This document shows, piece by piece, positions 63,871-64,000 of a DNA stretch of 64,000 nucleotides; position 1 is the first letter of the stretch; each line of letters begins with the position of its first letter. Under the pieces are notes generated by a model. The model saw only the letters and a program-made list of their open reading frames with translations. It ran no database searches and was not told the DNA's origin. Made by a program: the position numbers and the translations under genes. The DNA is from Helicobacter pylori NQ4053 (lineage in GTDB: Bacteria; Campylobacterota; Campylobacteria; Campylobacterales; Helicobacteraceae), in assembly GCF_000274605.1 (NCBI RefSeq), contig NZ_AKNV01000001.1, forward strand, positions 1 through 64,000, given 5' to 3'.

Positions 63871-64000
63871 TTATTGCTTGATTGGTGCTTTCCTTTTATG
63901 AAAAAAAACAGCCAAAATAACTAGACCAATGAGAATACAAAAAACAATAACCAGATACCATGTTTTTTTAGTTTTATTTGCTTCTCGTTCCGCTTTCAGT
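63871..64000 (-). CDS. C-terminal end of a membrane protein, 5' part outside the window
   Basis: The last 43 codons of a minus-strand frame. A charged helix (KAEREANKTKKTW) is followed by one membrane helix (VIVFCILIGLVILAVFF) and a short basic tail (HKRKAPIKQ). No family can be assigned from this. The last residues lie in a duplicated GGTTATTGCTT (63858 and 63869). Confidence 0.55.
   Translation of the reverse strand, partial: LKAEREANKTKKTWYLVIVFCILIGLVILAVFFHKRKAPIKQ

Overview
The window is a piece of a Helicobacter pylori chromosome. The evidence is AT-rich DNA, a 23S-5S rRNA pair with no 16S or tRNA attached, extended TATAAT -10 boxes without clear -35 boxes, G/C homopolymer tracts, several restriction-modification remnants, and the long cell-envelope and flagellar gene order typical of this species (ceuE-tsaA, csd2-csd1-ccmA, lpxF-wecA, pdxJ-pdxA). 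From memory of strain 26695 numbering, the blocks correspond to HP1406-1407, HP1384-1387 and HP1538-1585, which are not all adjacent in 26695, so at least one rearrangement is implied.

Layout. 1-918: two minus-strand genes, a DUF262 (GmrSD-like) protein cut by the window edge and an unrecognised 146-residue protein upstream of it. 919-1952: about 1 kb of non-coding, repeat-rich DNA leading into the rRNA. 1953-5195: 23S and 5S rRNA with a long complementary processing stalk around the 23S. 5161-5998: a gene for an EVE/PUA-like protein sitting between two copies of the 5S 3' end plus flank, which looks like a cargo insertion. 6549-8275: yihY-family membrane protein and bioB. 8483-11617: accessory block with a type III res fragment switched off by a C9 tract, two phage-like genes and a small leaderless ORF. 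11657-14297: dnaQ-like exonuclease, rpe, fbp and a small Cys-rich protein. 14310-15930: an adenine methyltransferase and a PD-(D/E)xK nuclease, a probable type II R-M pair.

16046-35508, all on the minus strand: the cytochrome bc1 operon (petABC), then a very long operon read from yajC through secD, secF, leuS, lptE, folC, csd2, csd1 and ccmA to mfd, then addA-nhaA. 35758-37619: rpsB-tsf. 38068-41447: ftsI and the flgB-flgC-fliE rod operon with a sigma54 promoter. 41651-45631: ftsW, the nickel/iron binding protein ceuE (start region apparently frameshifted), peroxiredoxin tsaA and metQ. 46128-53479: a tightly overlapping minus-strand envelope operon (mltD, rlpA, kdsC, lptC, lptA, engB, an mreD-like gene, pbp2) preceded by tatD. 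53554-56098: ribE, a small FlhB-C-like gene, metN and metI. The convergent junction between metI and a GT8 glycosyltransferase carries a 198-bp triplication. 56527-59735: GT8 glycosyltransferase, unknown secreted protein, lipid A 4'-phosphatase lpxF and wecA. 59871-63787: pdxJ, pdxA, tsaD and flgG. A truncated membrane protein gene enters from the right edge.

The core genes cooperate in envelope building (LPS transport, peptidoglycan synthesis and helical shape), protein export and respiration. The accessory interest is concentrated around the rRNA locus, the bioB-dnaQ interval, the fbp-petC interval and the metI/glycosyltransferase junction. The best candidate for something undescribed is the rRNA locus, with putative nucleic-acid-defence genes on both sides and a 5S-derived direct repeat bracketing one of them.
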